The notes: generated from the letters alone by a model not told the origin. Positions 45,510 through 55,153 are shown, numbered from the stretch's first letter. The stretch: DNA of 64,000 nt from Corynebacterium sphenisci DSM 44792 (GCF_001941505.1 NZ_CP009248.1:1178001-1242000), one strand, 5' to 3'. A program made the numbers and translations.

Positions 45510-47564
45510 ATGCGGCGACACACCACCACGGCGACCCGGTGCGCGGGATCCGGGCCCCGCACCACCCGACGCGGCTTCCTCGGCGGCTCCGCGGCCGCCG
45601 CGGGGGCGATCCTGCTGTCCCGGATGACCGCCGGCGCCGCCGACCGCGCCGCCGCGGCCGCCCCGATGACGGTGGGCCGGGGCCTCGCGGACATGACCGG
45701 GGAGCCCCTCGGCGCCGGGTTCAACGGCTACGCGGTGCCGGAGCAGACCTCCGCCGGGCTGCACCAGCGCCAGTTCGCCCGGGCCTTCGTCTTCGCCGAT
45801 GCCGCGGACCGGCGGCTGGTGCACGTCACCGCGGACATGGGGCTGATGTTCCAGTCCATCCAGCAGGAGGTGCTGCGCCGGCTGGCCGCCCGGTACGGCG
45901 CGCTCTACCACGAGGGCAATGTGCTGATCGGGGCCTCGCACACCCACGTCGCCCCGGGCGGGACCTCCGGCCACCTGATGGTGGACATCACCACCATGGG
46001 CTTCCGGCCGGTGACCTTCGAGGCCACGGTCGCCGGGATCGTCTCCGCGATCGAGCGGGCGCACGCCGATCTCGCCCCCGGCGCCATCGCGCTCACCGTC
46101 GGCACCGTCGGCGACGCCGGGGTGAACCGCTCCCGGGCCGCCTTCGAGCGCAACCCCGCCGCGGAACGCGCCCTGTTCCCCGGGGGCGTCAACCCCGACT
46201 CCACCACCCTGCACGTGCTGCGCGGGGGCCGGTCCGCGGGCTTCATCAACTGGTTCGGGATCCACCCCACCACCTTCGGACCGGAGCACACGCTCATCTC
46301 CGGCGACTCCAAGGGCTACGCCGCCTGGCTCACCGAGCACGCCGCCGGGGTGGATCACCGGGCCCCGGCGGAGGCGCCCTTCGTCGCCGCCTTCGCCATG
46401 TCCACCCCCGGCGACGTGTCCCCGAACCAGGGGCTCGTCCCCGGCTCCGGCCCGGGCGTCGACGAGTACGACTCCGCCCGGATCCTCGGCCGCCGGCAGG
46501 CCGACGGGGTGCGCGGCCGGGCGATCCCGCTGGCCGGCGGGGGCATCGAGGGCCGGCACCGGTGGGTGGACATGAGCGACGTCGCCGTGGCGCCCCGGTT
46601 CACCGACCACGGCCGGCCCGGGCGCACCGGCCCGGCCATCCTCGGCGCCGCCTTCGCCGCCTCCAGCCAGGAGGACGGCGGCGGGGATCCGGCGCTGGGC
46701 TTCAACGAGGGCTCCCGCGGCGGCACCCCCTGGGTGCGCCGGGTCAACGCGGTGGCGGTGCCCCCGGCGGCGAAGGAGATCCACGGGGCCAAGGAGCTGC
46801 TGCTGCCGGTGGGCTACCTGCCCGGGATGGTGCAGCAGACCCACCTCTTCCACGTGCACCGCCTCGGCGGCGTGACCATCGCCTCCCTGCCCTTCGAGCC
46901 GACCACGGTCGCCGGGGCGCGGATCCGCGCCGTCGTCGCCGAGGCCCTCGGCGCGGACCCGGCGACCGTGATCGTGCAGGGCTACGTCTCCGGCTACGGC
47001 CACTACATCGCCACCCCGCAGGAGTACGACCAGCAGGACTACGAGGGCGGGGCGACGATCTTCGGCCGGGACACCCTCGGCGCGGCGATGCAGTCCCTGC
47101 ACGGTCTCGCCGCCGGCCTCGCCGCCGGGGAGGCGGTCGACCCGGGCAGCCCGGCCGGGGACCTCACCGGGATGATCCCGCCCTCGCCGAAGGGCGGGCC
47201 CCCGGTGGATCTGCCGCCGGCGGGCGGGGACTTCGGCGACGTGCTCGCCGCCCCGGGCGCCCCGGTGCGCCGCGGGGAGCCGGTGACCGTGGAGTTCGCC
47301 GCGGCCAACCCGAACGCGGACCTGCGCCACGAGGCCGGGTACCACGTGGTGGAGGATCCCTCCGGGGCGGTGGTCGCCGACGACTCCCATGAGGACACCC
47401 GGCTGCTGTTCCGGAGGGAGGGCGCCCGCACCGTGGCCACGGTGCGCTGGGACACCGCGCACGCCGCCCCCGGGGTGCACCGGATCCGCTACGCCGGCTC
47501 CGCCCGCGACGCCGCCGGCCGGCTGCGCCCCTTCACCGGGGTCGCCGAGGTGGAGCTCATCTGA
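45510..47564 (+). CDS. Neutral/alkaline ceramidase, Tat-exported
   Basis: 684 residues. Neutral ceramidases hydrolyse ceramide to sphingosine and fatty acid. A twin-arginine signal lies at 18-50 (TTRRGFLGG, then a hydrophobic Ala-rich stretch). The catalytic domain has zinc ligands His144 and His146 in GASHTHVAPGG, His252 in FGIHPTTFG, the nucleophile Ser304 in GDVSPN, and YVSGYGHYIATPQEYDQQDYEGG-type C-terminal ligands (Glu and Tyr near 500-510). A beta-sandwich C-domain follows (PVTVEFAAANPNADL). Start ATG 45510 has GGGAG 5 bases upstream; GTG 45474 is an alternative that lengthens the n-region. Substrates are probably host or environmental lipids outside the cell. Confidence 0.93.
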   Translation: MRRHTTTATRCAGSGPRTTRRGFLGGSAAAAGAILLSRMTAGAADRAAAAAPMTVGRGLADMTGEPLGAGFNGYAVPEQTSAGLHQRQFARAFVFADAADRRLVHVTADMGLMFQSIQQEVLRRLAARYGALYHEGNVLIGASHTHVAPGGTSGHLMVDITTMGFRPVTFEATVAGIVSAIERAHADLAPGAIALTVGTVGDAGVNRSRAAFERNPAAERALFPGGVNPDSTTLHVLRGGRSAGFINWFGIHPTTFGPEHTLISGDSKGYAAWLTEHAAGVDHRAPAEAPFVAAFAMSTPGDVSPNQGLVPGSGPGVDEYDSARILGRRQADGVRGRAIPLAGGGIEGRHRWVDMSDVAVAPRFTDHGRPGRTGPAILGAAFAASSQEDGGGDPALGFNEGSRGGTPWVRRVNAVAVPPAAKEIHGAKELLLPVGYLPGMVQQTHLFHVHRLGGVTIASLPFEPTTVAGARIRAVVAEALGADPATVIVQGYVSGYGHYIATPQEYDQQDYEGGATIFGRDTLGAAMQSLHGLAAGLAAGEAVDPGSPAGDLTGMIPPSPKGGPPVDLPPAGGDFGDVLAAPGAPVRRGEPVTVEFAAANPNADLRHEAGYHVVEDPSGAVVADDSHEDTRLLFRREGARTVATVRWDTAHAAPGVHRIRYAGSARDAAGRLRPFTGVAEVELI

Positions 47565-47692
47565 TCCCGGGTCCGGCGGGGCCGGGCGCCGGCGCCGGCG
47601 GAGGTGGCATGGCCCACCGGCGGCGCCTACGGTGCGGGGGTGAGGCCCCGCCCGGGGCCGTGATCCGGATACATGAAAGGTGACGAGCGCAG

Positions 47693-48661
47693 ATGAGCGA
47701 CAATCCCGGCCCCGGCGGGTGGGACGCCGACGACCACCGCCCCTACGGCGAGGACCCCTACCTCCGGCCCACCCCGGACGGCGGGGCAGCCGGCCACGGG
47801 GCCGATGCGGGGTACTGGGCGGGGAGCCCCGGTGCGGCGGGGGCGTCGATCGGCCGGGGGGTGCGCCAGCCCGGGGGAGAGGAGCCGCCGCAGGCGCCGG
47901 TGGCCGTCGCCGCACCGGGGCTGCGGGTCGGCGCCGCGGTGAAGGCCGGGTTCCGCGGGGTCAACGCGAACCTGGGCGTCTGGCTGGGCGGGGCGGCGCT
48001 GGCCGGTTTCGCGGTGTTCGCGGTGAACGTCACGGTGTCCCTGCTGGGCCTGCCCGCCCCGGGCCTGGACCCGGACCCGGAGACCCTCCCGGAGGTCATC
48101 GACCAGCTGGCGACCCCGGCCGCCTTCGCGGGCCAGGTGATCACCGGCATGGCCGGGCTGCTGCTGCAGGTGCTCGGCCTGCGCGGGGCCTTCGAGTACC
48201 TCGACGGCCGCCGGCTGCACTTCGGGGACTTCTTCCGGGTGGACACCTGGGGCGCGGCCATCCTGACCTGGCTGCTGGTCACCGCGCTGGGGGTGGTGGC
48301 GACGCTGATCGCCATGCCGCTGGGCGTCAAGGGCGTGGCGGACGGGGATCTGGTGCTCTCCCTCACCGGCCTGGTGCTGCTGCTGGTGCTCAGCGTCGCG
48401 GTGGGCCTGTGCACCATGTTCGCCCAGCATTTCGTGCTCGACGATCGCCGCGGCCCGGTGGAGGCGATCCGCGCGAACATCACCGCGATCAAGCCGGTGC
48501 TCCTGCCGCTGATCGGCCTGATCATCGTCAACGGCCTGCTGGTGCTGCTCGGCGCGATGCTCTGCCTGGTCGGCATGCTCTACTTCGTCCCGGTGACCGT
48601 GGTCGCCTCCGCGCACGCCTACCGGCAGATCGTCGGCGGCCGGCGCCCGGTGGTCGCCTGA
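47693..48661 (+). CDS. Conserved membrane protein of unknown function
   Basis: 322 residues. The first 70 are Gly/Pro/Asp-rich and hydrophilic, likely cytoplasmic. About six membrane segments follow from residue 93 (VWLGGAALAGFAVFAVNVTVSLL) to 305, with RANITAIKPVLLPLIGLIIVNG resembling the multi-helical membrane domains of glycerophosphodiester phosphodiesterase-associated/DUF proteins found in actinobacteria. No catalytic residues are seen. GAAAGG precedes ATG 47693. It converges on ahpD with a perfect terminator hairpin between. Confidence 0.82.
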   Translation: MSDNPGPGGWDADDHRPYGEDPYLRPTPDGGAAGHGADAGYWAGSPGAAGASIGRGVRQPGGEEPPQAPVAVAAPGLRVGAAVKAGFRGVNANLGVWLGGAALAGFAVFAVNVTVSLLGLPAPGLDPDPETLPEVIDQLATPAAFAGQVITGMAGLLLQVLGLRGAFEYLDGRRLHFGDFFRVDTWGAAILTWLLVTALGVVATLIAMPLGVKGVADGDLVLSLTGLVLLLVLSVAVGLCTMFAQHFVLDDRRGPVEAIRANITAIKPVLLPLIGLIIVNGLLVLLGAMLCLVGMLYFVPVTVVASAHAYRQIVGGRRPVVA

Positions 48662-48751
48662 GCCGGCCGGCGCCGCGCCCCCGCGCCCGCATACCGCGGG
48701 TGGCGGGGGCGCCGCCGTCCGGGGCCGGCCGCCGGGGGAGGGGCATAGCGG

Positions 48752-48782
48752 ACCGCCCCGGAGGGGATCCCTCCGGGGCGGT
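48752..48782. terminator. Perfect hairpin between the membrane protein gene and ahpD
   Basis: A 14-base arm (48752-48765, ACCGCCCCGGAGGG) pairs exactly with 48769-48782 around a GAT loop. It is placed between convergent genes, with no T-run. Confidence 0.75.
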
Positions 48783-48824
48783 GCGCGCCGCGACCCGCCG
48801 GGCGGGTGCGGTTCGGGCGCCGGT

Positions 48825-49349
48825 CTAGCGGGCGTCCTCGATCATCACGGCCTGGGCGACGCCGGCGACGGTGCCGGCGACCTTGACGGCCTCCCAGACC
48901 TGCTCCTTGGTCAGGCCCTCCTCGCGCACGACCTTGTCGTGGGAGGTGACGCAGGCCTCGCAGCCGTTCATGGAGGACACGGCCAGGGCCCAGAGCTCGA
49001 AGTCGGCCTTCTCCACGCCGGGCTTGGCGATGATGTTCATCCGCAGGCCGAACTTGACCTGGGCGTAGTCGTCGCCGAGCATGTGCCGGGTCCGGTAGGC
49101 GACGTTGTTCATCGCCATGATGGACGCCGCGCCCAGGGCGGCCTCGACGGCCTCCTCGGACAGGTGCTCCTTCGCCTCGTCGGCGATCTCGGAGAAGACG
49201 GTGTCGTTGCGGGTCGCCGCGGCGCAGGCCAGCAGCGCACCCCACAGCTGCTGCTCGTTGAGCTCGGTGGAGCGGGTCAGCGAGCCGAGGTTCAGCTTCA
49301 GGTCCTTGGCGTACTCCGGAAGACCGGAGCGCAGGTTGTCGATGCTCAT
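48825..49349 (-). CDS. ahpD: Alkyl hydroperoxide reductase AhpD
   Basis: 174 residues. AhpD is a CxxC peroxidase-linked reductase that recycles AhpC using the lipoamide/NADH system in actinobacteria. The active site is C130-E-A-C133 with His137 ([10 protein letters not shown]), and the upstream Glu118-type proton relay residue ([12 protein letters not shown]) is present. Length is standard. It starts 4 bases after the ahpC stop and is co-transcribed with it, divergent from oxyR. Confidence 0.96.
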   Translation of the reverse strand: MSIDNLRSGLPEYAKDLKLNLGSLTRSTELNEQQLWGALLACAAATRNDTVFSEIADEAKEHLSEEAVEAALGAASIMAMNNVAYRTRHMLGDDYAQVKFGLRMNIIAKPGVEKADFELWALAVSSMNGCEACVTSHDKVVREEGLTKEQVWEAVKVAGTVAGVAQAVMIEDAR

Positions 49350-49353
49350 GGTC

Positions 49354-49950
49354 TTACTTCAGCTCCTGCTTCAGCACGTCCATCTTGTCGATGGTCTTGG
49401 TCGGGTCGTTCTTCTGCCAGTTGCAGGCGCAGACCTCCTCGGACTGCAGCGCGTCGAGGACGCGGAGCACCTCGTCGACGTTGCGGCCGACGGCGTCCGG
49501 GGTGACGGACACGAACTGGATGACGCCGTCCGGGTCGACGATGAAGGTGGCGCGGTCGGCGACGCCGTCCGCGTTCTCCACGCCGAGGGCGCGCATCAGG
49601 TCATGCCGGGTGTCGGCGAACATGGGGTAGGGCACCTCGGTGAGCTCGGGGTGCGTGGCCCGCCAGTTGAAGTGCGAGAACTCGTTGTCGCCGGAGCCGC
49701 CGAGCACGACGGTGTCGCGGTCCTCGAACTCCTCGTAGAGCTTGCCGAAGGCGGCGATCTCGGTGGGGCAGACGAAGGTGAAGTCCTTCGGGTAGAAGAA
49801 GACCACCTTCCACTTGCCCTCGTAGGAGTCGTTGGAGATCTCCTCGAAGTAGTCGTCCGGAGACTGGGCGTTGGCCTCGCGGAGGTTGCCGCCCTTCAGG
49901 GCGGTAACGTTGAACTGCGGGAACTGGTCACCGACGGTGAGCAGAGCCAT
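49354..49950 (-). CDS. ahpC: Peroxiredoxin AhpC
   Basis: 198 residues, typical 2-Cys peroxiredoxin that reduces H2O2, alkyl peroxides and peroxynitrite. Peroxidatic Cys61 is in [12 protein letters not shown], and two resolving-region cysteines near 174-176 are in EEVCACNWQ, as in the mycobacterial three-Cys type that is reduced by AhpD. It has AGGAGG just upstream of ATG 49950 and a leader from the OxyR-regulated promoter at 50037-50066. First gene of ahpC-ahpD. Confidence 0.97.
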   Translation of the reverse strand: MALLTVGDQFPQFNVTALKGGNLREANAQSPDDYFEEISNDSYEGKWKVVFFYPKDFTFVCPTEIAAFGKLYEEFEDRDTVVLGGSGDNEFSHFNWRATHPELTEVPYPMFADTRHDLMRALGVENADGVADRATFIVDPDGVIQFVSVTPDAVGRNVDEVLRVLDALQSEEVCACNWQKNDPTKTIDKMDVLKQELK

Positions 49951-50036
49951 GGGGTCCTCCTAGGTGTTGCTGAGTGGGTGCGGGTGGGGCTGGCCCCGCC
50001 CGGCGCCCGGTGGGCGCCTGTTACGGGGGCGTTTCC

Positions 50037-50096
50037 GAGTATGCCCGCACCCGCCCGCATCGTCAAGAGGATACGGCGAACAGTGTGGTGTACGGT
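50037..50096. promoter_or_regulatory. ahpC/oxyR divergent promoter region
   Basis: For ahpC (minus), -35 TTGACG (50061-50066) and -10 ATACTC (50037-50042) are 18 apart. For oxyR (plus), -10 TACGGT (50091-50096) ends 7 bases before ATG 50104. OxyR should bind between about 50061 and 50103; no exact operator was assigned. Confidence 0.6.
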
Positions 50097-50103
50097 TATA
50101 GGT

Positions 50104-51081
50104 ATGCGTAATCGTGAATACCGGCCGACGCTGCCCCAGCTCCGCGCCTTCGTGGCCATCGCCGACACCGGCCACTTCGGCCAGGCCGCCCGCCGCCTCG
50201 GCATCTCCCAGCCCTCCCTCTCGCAGGCGCTGGCGACGCTCGAGCAGGGCCTGGAGGTGCAGCTCGTGGAGCGCTCCACCCGCCGGGTGCTGGTCACCCC
50301 GCTGGGCCGCGGCCTGCTGCCGCTGGCCCGGCAGGTCTCCGAGCTCGTCGACGAGGTCGTCGACCGCGCCGCGGGCCGCTCCGAGGGGCTCTCCGGGCCG
50401 CTGTCCATCGGGTTCATCCCCACCATCGCGCCCTATGTGCTGCCGAACTTCCTGCGCCTGGTGCGCGAGGAGCTGCCGGATCTGGAGCCGCGGATCCACG
50501 AGGAGCCGACCACCTACCTGGTGGAGGCGCTGCGCTCGGGCACCATCGACATCGCGATCATGGCGCTGCCCTCGGGCACGGCGGTGTTCGAGGACCACCG
50601 CCTCTACGACGAGGAGTTCCAGCTGGTGCTGCCGGAGGGCCATCCGCTGGCCGGCCGGGAGGATGTGCCGTTGACCGCCCTGGAGGATCTCGACCTGCTG
50701 CTGCTCGACGACGGGCACTGCATGCGCGACCAGGTGCTGGATCTCTGCCGCAGCGTGGACGCGCACCGCACCGACGACTCCGGGATGGAGACCCGGGCGG
50801 CCTCGCTGTCCACGGTGGTGCAGTGCGTCGCCGGCGGGCTGGGGGAGACCCTCATCCCCGCCTCCGCGATCGACGTGGAGGCCACCCGGCCGGGGCTGAC
50901 CACCGCCCGCTTCGCCGGGCCGGTGCGGCCCGGGCGCACCGTGGGCATGGTGCACCGCACCAGCTCGGTGCGCGGGCCGGAGTTCGAGCGGATCGGGGAG
51001 CTGGTGCTGCGCGCCTACCTGGCCACCGGGGCCGAGGACATCGGCGCCGCCGAGCACGCCGCGGCCGGCGCCGCCGGATAA
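50104..51081 (+). CDS. oxyR: LysR-type peroxide regulator OxyR
   Basis: 325 residues. Winged HTH at 8-66 (LPQLRAFVAIADTGHFGQAA, then ISQPSLSQALATLE) and a LysR effector domain. Redox cysteines Cys206 and Cys215 lie in GHCMRDQVLDLC, matching the Cys199/Cys208 disulfide pair of E. coli OxyR. It controls peroxide defence, here the divergent ahpC-ahpD genes. The start ATG 50104 is set by the leaderless -10 box. In C. glutamicum oxyR lies next to hrpA; here about 12 kb separates them. Confidence 0.96.
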   Translation: MRNREYRPTLPQLRAFVAIADTGHFGQAARRLGISQPSLSQALATLEQGLEVQLVERSTRRVLVTPLGRGLLPLARQVSELVDEVVDRAAGRSEGLSGPLSIGFIPTIAPYVLPNFLRLVREELPDLEPRIHEEPTTYLVEALRSGTIDIAIMALPSGTAVFEDHRLYDEEFQLVLPEGHPLAGREDVPLTALEDLDLLLLDDGHCMRDQVLDLCRSVDAHRTDDSGMETRAASLSTVVQCVAGGLGETLIPASAIDVEATRPGLTTARFAGPVRPGRTVGMVHRTSSVRGPEFERIGELVLRAYLATGAEDIGAAEHAAAGAAG

Positions 51082-51098
51082 CCGCCGGCCGCCCCCGC

Positions 51099-51134
51099 GG
51101 GCGCCACCCGCCCCACCCGGGGCGGGCGGCGCCC
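51099..51134. terminator. Inverted repeat between oxyR and the DUF3516 helicase
   Basis: GGGCGCC-A-CCCGCCCC at 51099-51114 pairs with CGGGGCGGGCGGCGCCC at 51118-51134 with one unpaired base. It lies between convergent genes, no T-run. Confidence 0.65.
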
Positions 51135-51136
51135 GG

Positions 51137-53674
51137 CTATCCGGCGCGGATCTCCAGGGCGCGCAGCCGCACCTCCCCGTCCTCGTCGGAGCCGGCCAGG
51201 TCCACCTCGGCGAGCAGCCGCCAGCCGTGGTCCCCGGCCGGGTCGTGGATGGTCTGGGTGACCCGCCAGTAGCCCTCGGCGCCGGTGGACTCGTCGACCC
51301 GGAAGGCCCCCGGGCCGCGGGCGTCGGCGTCGAGGAGCACCTCGTCGTACTCCGCGAAGTAGTCGTCCATCGCCGCCGGCCAGTCCGGGGGATCGGCGAG
51401 CCCGGCGTCCAGGCGGGCCAGCTCCTCCTCCCGCTCCAGGGCGAAGAGGCTGACGTGGCGGAACATCAGGTTGCGGATCATGCGCAGGAAGGCCCGCCGG
51501 TTGCCGGTGACCGGATGCGCCTCATCCTGGCCGAAGGCGGTCTCCGCCAGCACCGACTCGTCGATCGGGGCCTCCGGGTCGGCCATCGCCGCCCACTCGT
51601 CCACCAGCGAGGAGTCCACCTGCCGGACCAGCTCGCCGAGCCAGGCGATGATGTCCGCGAGCTCCTCGTTGGCCGCCTCCGGGGGCAGGGTGCGCGACAG
51701 GGTGCGCCAGGCGTCGGTGAGGTAGCGCAGCAGCACCCCCTCCGCCCGGGCCAGCCCGTATTCGGCGATCACGTCGGAGAAGGTCATCGCCTTCTCCACC
51801 ATCTCCCGGACCACCGACTTCGGGGAGAGCCGGAACTCGCGCACCCACGGGTGGCCGGCGGCGTAGGTGCGGTAGGCCGCCTCCAGCTCCTCCTCCAGGG
51901 GCTTGGGGTGGGTGACGTCCTCGATGAGCGCCATCCGCTCGGTGTAGTCCACCCCCTCCGCCTTCAGCGCCGCGATCTCGGCGCCCCGGGCGGCGCGCTG
52001 CTGGGCGGCCAGCAGTGGCCGCGGATCGTCGAGGATCGCCTCGAAGACGCTGAGCACGTCCAGGGTGTAGGACTCCGAGTCCGGGTCCAGCAGCTCCAGG
52101 GCGGCCAGGGCGAAGGGGGCCAGCGGCTGGTCGAGGGCGAAATCGCGCTGCAGCTCGATCATCAGCCGCGGCTGCGGGCCGTAGCGGGTGTCCGCCATGC
52201 CGACGATCCCGGCGGCGAGCAGGCCCCGGAGGTGCTCGATCGCGGTGAGGATGGACTCGTTCTGCTGATGGCGGGTGTCGTGGTTGTCCCGCAGCAGCTC
52301 CCGCATATGCGCGAAGGTGTCCCCGCCGCGGGCGATCACGTTGATGAGCATCGCGTTGGACACCCGGAACCGGCTGGTCAGCTGCTCCGGGGGCTGCTCC
52401 ACCAGGCGCTCGTAGGTGCTCTGCGACCAGGTCACCTCGCCCTTGGGCGCGGACTTCTTGCGCAGTTTGCGCAGCTTCGCCTCGTCCCCGCCGGCGCGGC
52501 GGCGCAGCCGGGCGTTCTCGATCTCGTGCTCCGGGGCCTGCACCACCACGGTGCCCTCGGTGTCGTAGCCGGCCCGGCCCGCCCGGCCCGCGATCTGGTG
52601 GAACTCCCGGGATTTCAGGGTGCGGCTGCGCACCCCGTCGTACTTCACCAGCCCGGTCATCAGCACGGTGCGGATCGGCACGTTGATGCCCACCCCCAGG
52701 GTGTCGGTGCCGCAGATCACCTTCAGCAGCCCGGTCTGGCTGAGCCGCTCCACCAGGCGCCGGTACTTCGGCAGCATCCCGGCGTGGTGCACCCCGATAC
52801 CGCGGCGCACCAGCTTGGACAGGTCCCGGCCGAAGGCGGTGCTGAACCGGAAATCGCCGATCTCGGCGCGGATCCGCTCCTTCTCCGTCGCGTCGAGCAG
52901 CTTCAGCCCGGTGAGCGCCTGGGCCCGTTCGGCGGCCTCCCGCTGGGAGAAGTGCACCACGTAGATGGGGGCGGCGCCCTCCTCCAGCAGCTCCGCGATG
53001 GTCTCGTGCACCGGGGTGTGCACGTAGCGGAACTCCAGCGGCACCGGGCGTTCGGCGCCGGTGACCAGCTCCACGTCCCGGCCGGTGCGCCGGCGCAGAT
53101 CCTCCCGGAACATGCCGACGTCGCCGAGGGTGGCGGACATGAGCAGGAACTGGGCCCGGTGCAGCAGCAGCAGCGGCACCTGCCAGGCCCAGCCCCGGTC
53201 GGGTTCGGCGTAGAAGTGGAACTCGTCCATCACCACCTGGTCGATGTCCGCGTCCACCCCGTCGCGCAGCGCGATGTTGGCCACGATCTCGGCGGTGGCG
53301 CAGATGATCGGGGCGGAGCCGTTGACGGTGGCGTCGCCGGTCATCATGCCGACGTTCTCGGCGCCGAAGATCTCGCACAGGGAGAAGAACTTCTCGCTGA
53401 CCAGGGCCTTGATCGGGGCGGTGTAGAAGGAGCGTTTGCCGCCGGCCAGGGCCGCGAAATGGGCCGCCACCGCGACCAGGGATTTGCCGGATCCGGTGGG
53501 TGTGGCCAGGATGACGTGGTCGCCGGCGGCCAGCGCCAGGGCCGCCTCCTCCTGCGCCGGGTAGGGGGTGATCCCCTGCTCGGCGGTCCACCGGCCGAAG
53601 GAGTCGAGCACCGCATCGGGCAGCAGCGGCTCCGGCACATCGGCGAGATCGGGCAGCATCTGGGAGAGCTTCAC
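51137..53674 (-). CDS. DEAD/DEAH-box RNA helicase with DUF3516 C-terminal domain
   Basis: 845 residues, Ski2-like superfamily II helicase. Motif I ATPTGSGKS near 55-63, Ia APIKALVSEK, II DEFH near 151, III SATLGD, IV-VI with VIHGxx-type HHAGMLPKYRR, GTDTLGVGIN and HQIAGRAGRAG. The DUF3516 region (about 430-845) is specific to actinobacterial members and ends LRALEIRAG. Probable role in RNA turnover or processing, not proven. The start GTG 53674 is supported by a leaderless -10 box. Found between oxyR and PAC2 genes as in C. glutamicum. Confidence 0.92.
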   Translation of the reverse strand: MKLSQMLPDLADVPEPLLPDAVLDSFGRWTAEQGITPYPAQEEAALALAAGDHVILATPTGSGKSLVAVAAHFAALAGGKRSFYTAPIKALVSEKFFSLCEIFGAENVGMMTGDATVNGSAPIICATAEIVANIALRDGVDADIDQVVMDEFHFYAEPDRGWAWQVPLLLLHRAQFLLMSATLGDVGMFREDLRRRTGRDVELVTGAERPVPLEFRYVHTPVHETIAELLEEGAAPIYVVHFSQREAAERAQALTGLKLLDATEKERIRAEIGDFRFSTAFGRDLSKLVRRGIGVHHAGMLPKYRRLVERLSQTGLLKVICGTDTLGVGINVPIRTVLMTGLVKYDGVRSRTLKSREFHQIAGRAGRAGYDTEGTVVVQAPEHEIENARLRRRAGGDEAKLRKLRKKSAPKGEVTWSQSTYERLVEQPPEQLTSRFRVSNAMLINVIARGGDTFAHMRELLRDNHDTRHQQNESILTAIEHLRGLLAAGIVGMADTRYGPQPRLMIELQRDFALDQPLAPFALAALELLDPDSESYTLDVLSVFEAILDDPRPLLAAQQRAARGAEIAALKAEGVDYTERMALIEDVTHPKPLEEELEAAYRTYAAGHPWVREFRLSPKSVVREMVEKAMTFSDVIAEYGLARAEGVLLRYLTDAWRTLSRTLPPEAANEELADIIAWLGELVRQVDSSLVDEWAAMADPEAPIDESVLAETAFGQDEAHPVTGNRRAFLRMIRNLMFRHVSLFALEREEELARLDAGLADPPDWPAAMDDYFAEYDEVLLDADARGPGAFRVDESTGAEGYWRVTQTIHDPAGDHGWRLLAEVDLAGSDEDGEVRLRALEIRAG

Positions 53675-53681
53675 GAGCCCC

Positions 53682-53687
53682 AGGGTA
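53682..53687 (-). promoter_or_regulatory. Leaderless-type -10 box of the DUF3516 helicase
   Basis: TACCCT on the minus strand ends 7 bases before GTG 53674. Confidence 0.45.
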
Positions 53688-53720
53688 ACGGAGCCGCCGC
53701 CGCGCCCCCGGCGGTGCGGC

Positions 53721-54953
53721 TCAGGGGCGCCCGAACCAGCCGCGCCAGCCGCGCCGGCCCGGGCCGCCGGAACCGTCCCGGCCCCCGCGGTCCCCGTCGC
53801 CGTCGCCGTCCCCGGGCCCGGGGGAGCCCTCCGCCGGATCCCCGCCCGCGGCGGGTCCCGGTTCGGCGGGGCGGTCGTCCGGATCCCCGTCCTCCGCCGG
53901 CGCCGGATCGGCCCCCTCGTCGCCCCCGCGGCCGTCGCGCTCGGTGACCCGGCGCACCAGGTCGTCGATCACCCCGGCGGCGGGGATGCCCGGCGGCAGC
54001 GGATCCTCCCCGGCCCCGGCGGCGTCCTCGTCGAGCCGGTCGGCGAGGAAGCGCTCGAATTCGGCGCCCAGCTCATCGGCGGTGGGCGTGGAGCCGTCCG
54101 GGCGGACCAGGGGACTGGACTCCAGCAGCTCCCGGCGGCGCGCCTCCTCGTCGTACTGCTGCTCCAGCAGCTCCACGATCCGGGCGACCTCCGCGGAGTC
54201 GCGGACCTGCTCGTCGAGCATCCCGCGCACCCGCCCGGCCTCCCGCTCCAGGGCGGCCAGCGGCAGATCCAGGCCCCCGGTGTCGGCGACCGCGCGCAGC
54301 AGCGCCAGGATCGCCTCCGGGTACTCCGACTGGGCGATGTAGTGCGGCACCTGGGCGGTGAATCCGCAGCTGGATCGGCCGCGACGGGACAGCTCCAGCT
54401 CCAGGCGCAGGCTGGCCGCCCCGGGCACGGTGACCCGCTGGCCCCAGGTGCGGTTGCGGGCCAGCACCTCCGGGTCATTGCCGTGGCAGATGAGCCCCAG
54501 CGGCCGGGTGTGCGGCACCGTCATCGGGGCGGCGTAGAGGCTGACCGTGCGGCCCACGTCGAAGCGCTCCGCCAGATCGGCGACCGCCTCGGAGAACCCG
54601 TCCCAGCGGAAATCCGGCTCGGGGCCGGAGAGCAGCAGGAAGGGCTTGCCGGAGTCGTCCCGGAGCACCTGCAGGGTCAGGCTGAGCTCCTTCATCGCCG
54701 CGATCTCGTCGCCGGCCATGGTCACCGCCGGCCGCCGCGAGCGGTAGTCGATCAGCTCGTCATTGTGGAAGCTCACCACCGCGCGGTGCTCCAGGGCGCC
54801 GACCAGGTGCTCCGCGGAGCCGCCCACGGCCATCCCGGCGTCGGCGTAGCCCTGCAGGGCCACCACCATGGTCAGCCGGCCCTCGGCGGGGCGGACCTCG
54901 GGCGCGGGGAACTCCATGTCGTACATGCGGTGCTCGCGTGCCTCCTCGGCCAT
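53721..54953 (-). CDS. PAC2 family protein
   Basis: 410 residues. PAC2 proteins resemble proteasome-assembly chaperone 2 in fold; in actinobacteria their function is unknown. Seen: LTMVVALQGYADAGMAVGGSAEHLVGAL near 28-55, DELIDYRSRRPAVTM, LLSGPEPDFRWDGF, and the C-terminal EFERFLADRLDE. The last 80 residues are an acidic/Gly/Pro low-complexity tail. A GGGAGGG ribosome binding site precedes ATG 54953. The promoter candidate is TAGACT at 54995-55000. No proteasome gene is in the window. Confidence 0.9.
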   Translation of the reverse strand: MAEEAREHRMYDMEFPAPEVRPAEGRLTMVVALQGYADAGMAVGGSAEHLVGALEHRAVVSFHNDELIDYRSRRPAVTMAGDEIAAMKELSLTLQVLRDDSGKPFLLLSGPEPDFRWDGFSEAVADLAERFDVGRTVSLYAAPMTVPHTRPLGLICHGNDPEVLARNRTWGQRVTVPGAASLRLELELSRRGRSSCGFTAQVPHYIAQSEYPEAILALLRAVADTGGLDLPLAALEREAGRVRGMLDEQVRDSAEVARIVELLEQQYDEEARRRELLESSPLVRPDGSTPTADELGAEFERFLADRLDEDAAGAGEDPLPPGIPAAGVIDDLVRRVTERDGRGGDEGADPAPAEDGDPDDRPAEPGPAAGGDPAEGSPGPGDGDGDGDRGGRDGSGGPGRRGWRGWFGRP

Positions 54954-54994
54954 GCTCGGGGCCCTCCCTTCGGTTCGATTCAGCGTGAGGGGCC

Positions 54995-55000
54995 AGTCTA
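54995..55000 (-). promoter_or_regulatory. -10 box of the PAC2 gene
   Basis: TAGACT on the minus strand, about 41 bases upstream of ATG 54953. The rest of the 200-base gap to the DUF4192 gene shows no clear further element. Confidence 0.4.
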
Positions 55001-55153
55001 GTGCCCCGTCGCGGTGGACCTCGTGTTCCTCACAACGCGGTGATTCGCCGCGCTATTCCCCGGCCGTCCACCATCCGGGGCCGGTCCACAATCGCCGGCC
55101 GGGTGCGCCGCCGCCGGGGGCGCACCCCGGCGGGGGCGGGCAGGATGCCGGCC

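Noticed and set aside
51227..53947. A 906-codon plus-strand frame opposite the DUF3516 helicase
   Set aside because: Antisense shadow with repetitive His/Gly/Val/Gln content and no recognisable domain.
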